Source of the DNA: Akkermansia muciniphila
Lineage (GTDB): Bacteria > Pseudomonadota > Gammaproteobacteria > Burkholderiales > Burkholderiaceae_C
NCBI GenBank assembly: GCA_943327015.2
Contig: CALPVM020000106.1
Span: 1-7,554 of the forward strand
DNA: 7,554 bases
Direction: 5' to 3'
Positions 5,718 to 7,554 of the stretch are shown in pieces (within the stretch, counting starts at the first letter, position 1; each line of letters starts with the position of its first letter). The notes beneath the pieces are model-generated. The model saw only the letters and a list, made by a program, of their open reading frames with translations, searched no databases and was not told the origin of the DNA. A program made the position numbers and the translations under genes.

Positions 5718-7554
5718 CTATGTATTTTGCAAATACGGCATCGTGACCGTGAATGTAGTGCCTACACCAACCTGCGTTTGCAACATTACGGTGCCTTGAT
5801 GCTGCTCCACAATACGCTTAACGATTGCCAAGCCCATGCCACTACCCTCGCCCGATGTACGGGTGGTAAAGAACGGCTCAAAGATACGGCCCTTGATATC
5901 ATCGGCAATACCGGTACCGGTATCGGTTACGCTAATGGTGGCCTGATTGTTTTCGGCTTTTAAACCAATATCGAGCTTGCCTTCGTAGTTCATGGCTTGC
6001 AAAGCATTCATGACAAGATGAATAAACAGTTGCTCTATGGCATCGTGGTCGGCGTGAATAGAAGGCATATCCGATTGGTAATGCCGCACCAATTCTACGT
6101 TCTGCATCTGGTTCTGGTACTTGGCTAAGGCTTTGTCCATATCAGAATGCAGGGGCGCTTGCGTTACGGCACGCAAAACATCGTCCCCGGAGAGAGCTTT
6201 GAGCGCATAGACAACGCGGCTGACTTTTTCTACTGCATGATTAATGTTGTGGGTGCTACTGACAATATTGGCTATATTGGATGCGGCCGCCAACACAAAC
6301 TCTGCTTCAGGGTGGTTAAGTAAGGGCAAGTAATCTAATGCCTGATCCTGCGCCCTAAATTTAACAAGAAGCTTTGCTTTTGGGCCAGCATCCTGCACGC
6401 CCGCATCATCTAACTTGGTGGTTAACGCTTTTACGAGCGCACGTTCTTCACGCACACTCAAAGGCTGAGTCATGGCCTTGCTTTGCATAATAAGTTGCAC
6501 AAACAGGCCGCGCGGTATTGGGTCGAGCACAGCAAAAAGCTTGGGCATATCAGCCAGGGTGGCATCTAAAGTATCTGCAATTAATGCGCCACTGGATTTG
6601 ACTGCGCCAATCGGTGTGTTAATTTCATGCGCCACATTACTCACCAACAAACCAAGCGATGCCATTTTCTCGGCGGCAATCAGTTGCGTTTGGGTAGATT
6701 TGAGTTCATCCAATGCCTTGGCCGTTTGTTGGCGCGCCTCATCAGCCTGTTGGCGTTGTAATTCTGCTTGTTCTTTGGCAATTTCGGCTTGTTCTCTGGC
6801 GTCCTCTGCCTGTTGACGCGCTAACTCTGCTACCCGACGCTCAGATTCTGCATGATCTTTATCGAGTTTGAACATGCGTGTTCTGGCATACACCACCACC
6901 AAGACGCAAAGTGCAAAATACACCAAACAGGTAAAAACCAGTGGCAAGAAATACTTCTGCTCGGCATCACGCGCAATTTGCTGCAATTTATCCGGGTCAA
7001 TACGGTGGTGTAAGGTCCATTGTGTTCCATACGGTGTTACCACCGGCATGGTTCGCTCTTCAAATGACATTGCCGCTTTGGCCGATAGCAAGGAGGACAA
7101 AGCCGAATTGCGCCGGTCAAACACCTGCACACCATACTCTGGGTTAGACCACATCAGTTCAGACACGCCTGGCATAGACCATTGCTGTTTTTCTGCCTCT
7201 AGCCGGTCTTCGTCCGTAATTATCAAATGGGGCACATCCAGCAACGCTGCCTCAAACACATTGGCCCGCACAATCACGGAAACCAAACCCATGAATTGAT
7301 TTTTAAAATTGTAAATCGGCACCGAAAATAATATGCCACCCGCATTACGTACATCCCCTTTGCTGATGGATGGGTACTGGGTGTTGTCGCAGGTACGCAC
7401 AATGGGTGACGCCACCATTGGTATTTGTTCCAGCTTGGTAAAGCTGAATGTCGGGTTCATGGCTTTTAGTTTTTCCATCTGCACCGGGTAGTAGACATAC
7501 TCTTCTTCTTCACTTTCGTCTGGAATATCGCTACTTTGGTGCTCTTCTTCTACA
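5718..7554 (-). CDS. Sensor histidine kinase with periplasmic CACHE-like domain (5' end outside window)
   Basis: The frame stays open to the right edge. The visible 611 residues therefore lack the true start and presumably a first transmembrane helix. A GTG at 7484 is a possible but unlikely start. Counting from the first complete codon (7553): an acidic stretch (1-17), then a sensor region (about 24-198) with GGILFSVPIYNF and GLVSVIVRANVFEAALL, resembling the membrane-distal/proximal parts of CACHE-type domains. A transmembrane helix (201-223) and a long coiled coil (230-296) follow. His309 lies in NVAHEINTP. The ATPase boxes are intact: Asn516, DTGTG (544-548), FEPFFTT (558-564) and GEGSGMGLA (568-576). 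The cytoplasmic half is closely similar to the neighbouring 7TMR-DISM kinase, including the insertion inside the phosphotransfer hairpin (334-425). The sensor half is unrelated. It probably autophosphorylates on His309. Ligand and response regulator are not visible. Confidence 0.92.
   Translation of the reverse strand, partial: VEEEHQSSDIPDESEEEEYVYYPVQMEKLKAMNPTFSFTKLEQIPMVASPIVRTCDNTQYPSISKGDVRNAGGILFSVPIYNFKNQFMGLVSVIVRANVFEAALLDVPHLIITDEDRLEAEKQQWSMPGVSELMWSNPEYGVQVFDRRNSALSSLLSAKAAMSFEERTMPVVTPYGTQWTLHHRIDPDKLQQIARDAEQKYFLPLVFTCLVYFALCVLVVVYARTRMFKLDKDHAESERRVAELARQQAEDAREQAEIAKEQAELQRQQADEARQQTAKALDELKSTQTQLIAAEKMASLGLLVSNVAHEINTPIGAVKSSGALIADTLDATLADMPKLFAVLDPIPRGLFVQLIMQSKAMTQPLSVREERALVKALTTKLDDAGVQDAGPKAKLLVKFRAQDQALDYLPLLNHPEAEFVLAAASNIANIVSSTHNINHAVEKVSRVVYALKALSGDDVLRAVTQAPLHSDMDKALAKYQNQMQNVELVRHYQSDMPSIHADHDAIEQLFIHLVMNALQAMNYEGKLDIGLKAENNQATISVTDTGTGIADDIKGRIFEPFFTTRTSGEGSGMGLAIVKRIVEQHQGTVMLQTQVGVGTTFTVTMPYLQNT
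6729..6812 (-). repeat. Four tandem 21-base units encoding coiled-coil heptads
   Basis: Four consecutive 21-base units encode QAEDARE, QAEIAKE, QAELQRQ and QADEARQ, flanked by the weaker heptads VAELARQ and QTAKALD. They form the signalling helix between the membrane and the phosphotransfer domain of the CACHE-like kinase. The neighbouring kinase has only one clear unit of this type (QAEAARL) at the matching place. The unit is similar but not identical at the DNA level, so the expansion is not very recent. Confidence 0.8.

Noticed and set aside
6472..7299. Plus-strand open frames of 114 and 143 codons opposite the second kinase
   Set aside because: The Ser/Ala/Cys-rich translation is the mirror of the heptad and kinase coding sequence; no start signals are seen.
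7482..7484. GTG at 7484 as the true start of the second kinase
   Set aside because: The frame is open through to the window edge, and this start would leave the periplasmic domain without a signal peptide or first membrane helix.

Overview
The window looks like chromosomal DNA of a betaproteobacterium, most likely in the order Burkholderiales. This is inferred from the divergent murB/yajQ pair and from the type of HD-GYP-like protein beside it. Base composition is intermediate by eye. I saw no tRNA, rRNA, CRISPR array, insertion sequence or phage gene. Nearly all of the sequence is coding. The longest non-coding stretch is the 156 bases between the two kinase genes.

Layout, left to right. 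(1) Positions 1-642, minus strand: the 5' 214 codons of a small membrane-anchored protein of unknown function, cut by the window edge. (2) 642-1688, minus: murB, a peptidoglycan precursor enzyme, whose stop overlaps the start of gene 1 (TGATG). (3) 1689-1748: a 60-base divergent spacer with a possible promoter for the rightward genes. (4) 1749-2234, plus: a YajQ-family protein. (5) 2245-3204, plus: a degenerate HD-GYP protein 10 bases after yajQ, with its own ribosome binding site. (6) 3213-5561, minus: a 7TMR-DISM sensor histidine kinase, convergent with gene 5 and only 8 bases from it. (7) 5718 to the right edge, minus: a second sensor histidine kinase, missing its N-terminus, with a periplasmic sensor of possible CACHE type.

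Two themes stand out. First, yajQ (some homologues bind cyclic di-GMP) forms an apparent two-gene operon with an HD-GYP-like protein that has lost the HD pair and the GYP motif. That suggests a c-di-GMP reading module rather than a degrading one. Second, the two tandem kinases are paralogues in their cytoplasmic halves, including the same insertion of about 90 residues inside the dimerisation/phosphotransfer hairpin, yet they carry unrelated sensor halves. The second kinase also has an expanded run of perfect heptads in its signalling coiled coil. No response regulator is visible, so the partners of both kinases are unknown.
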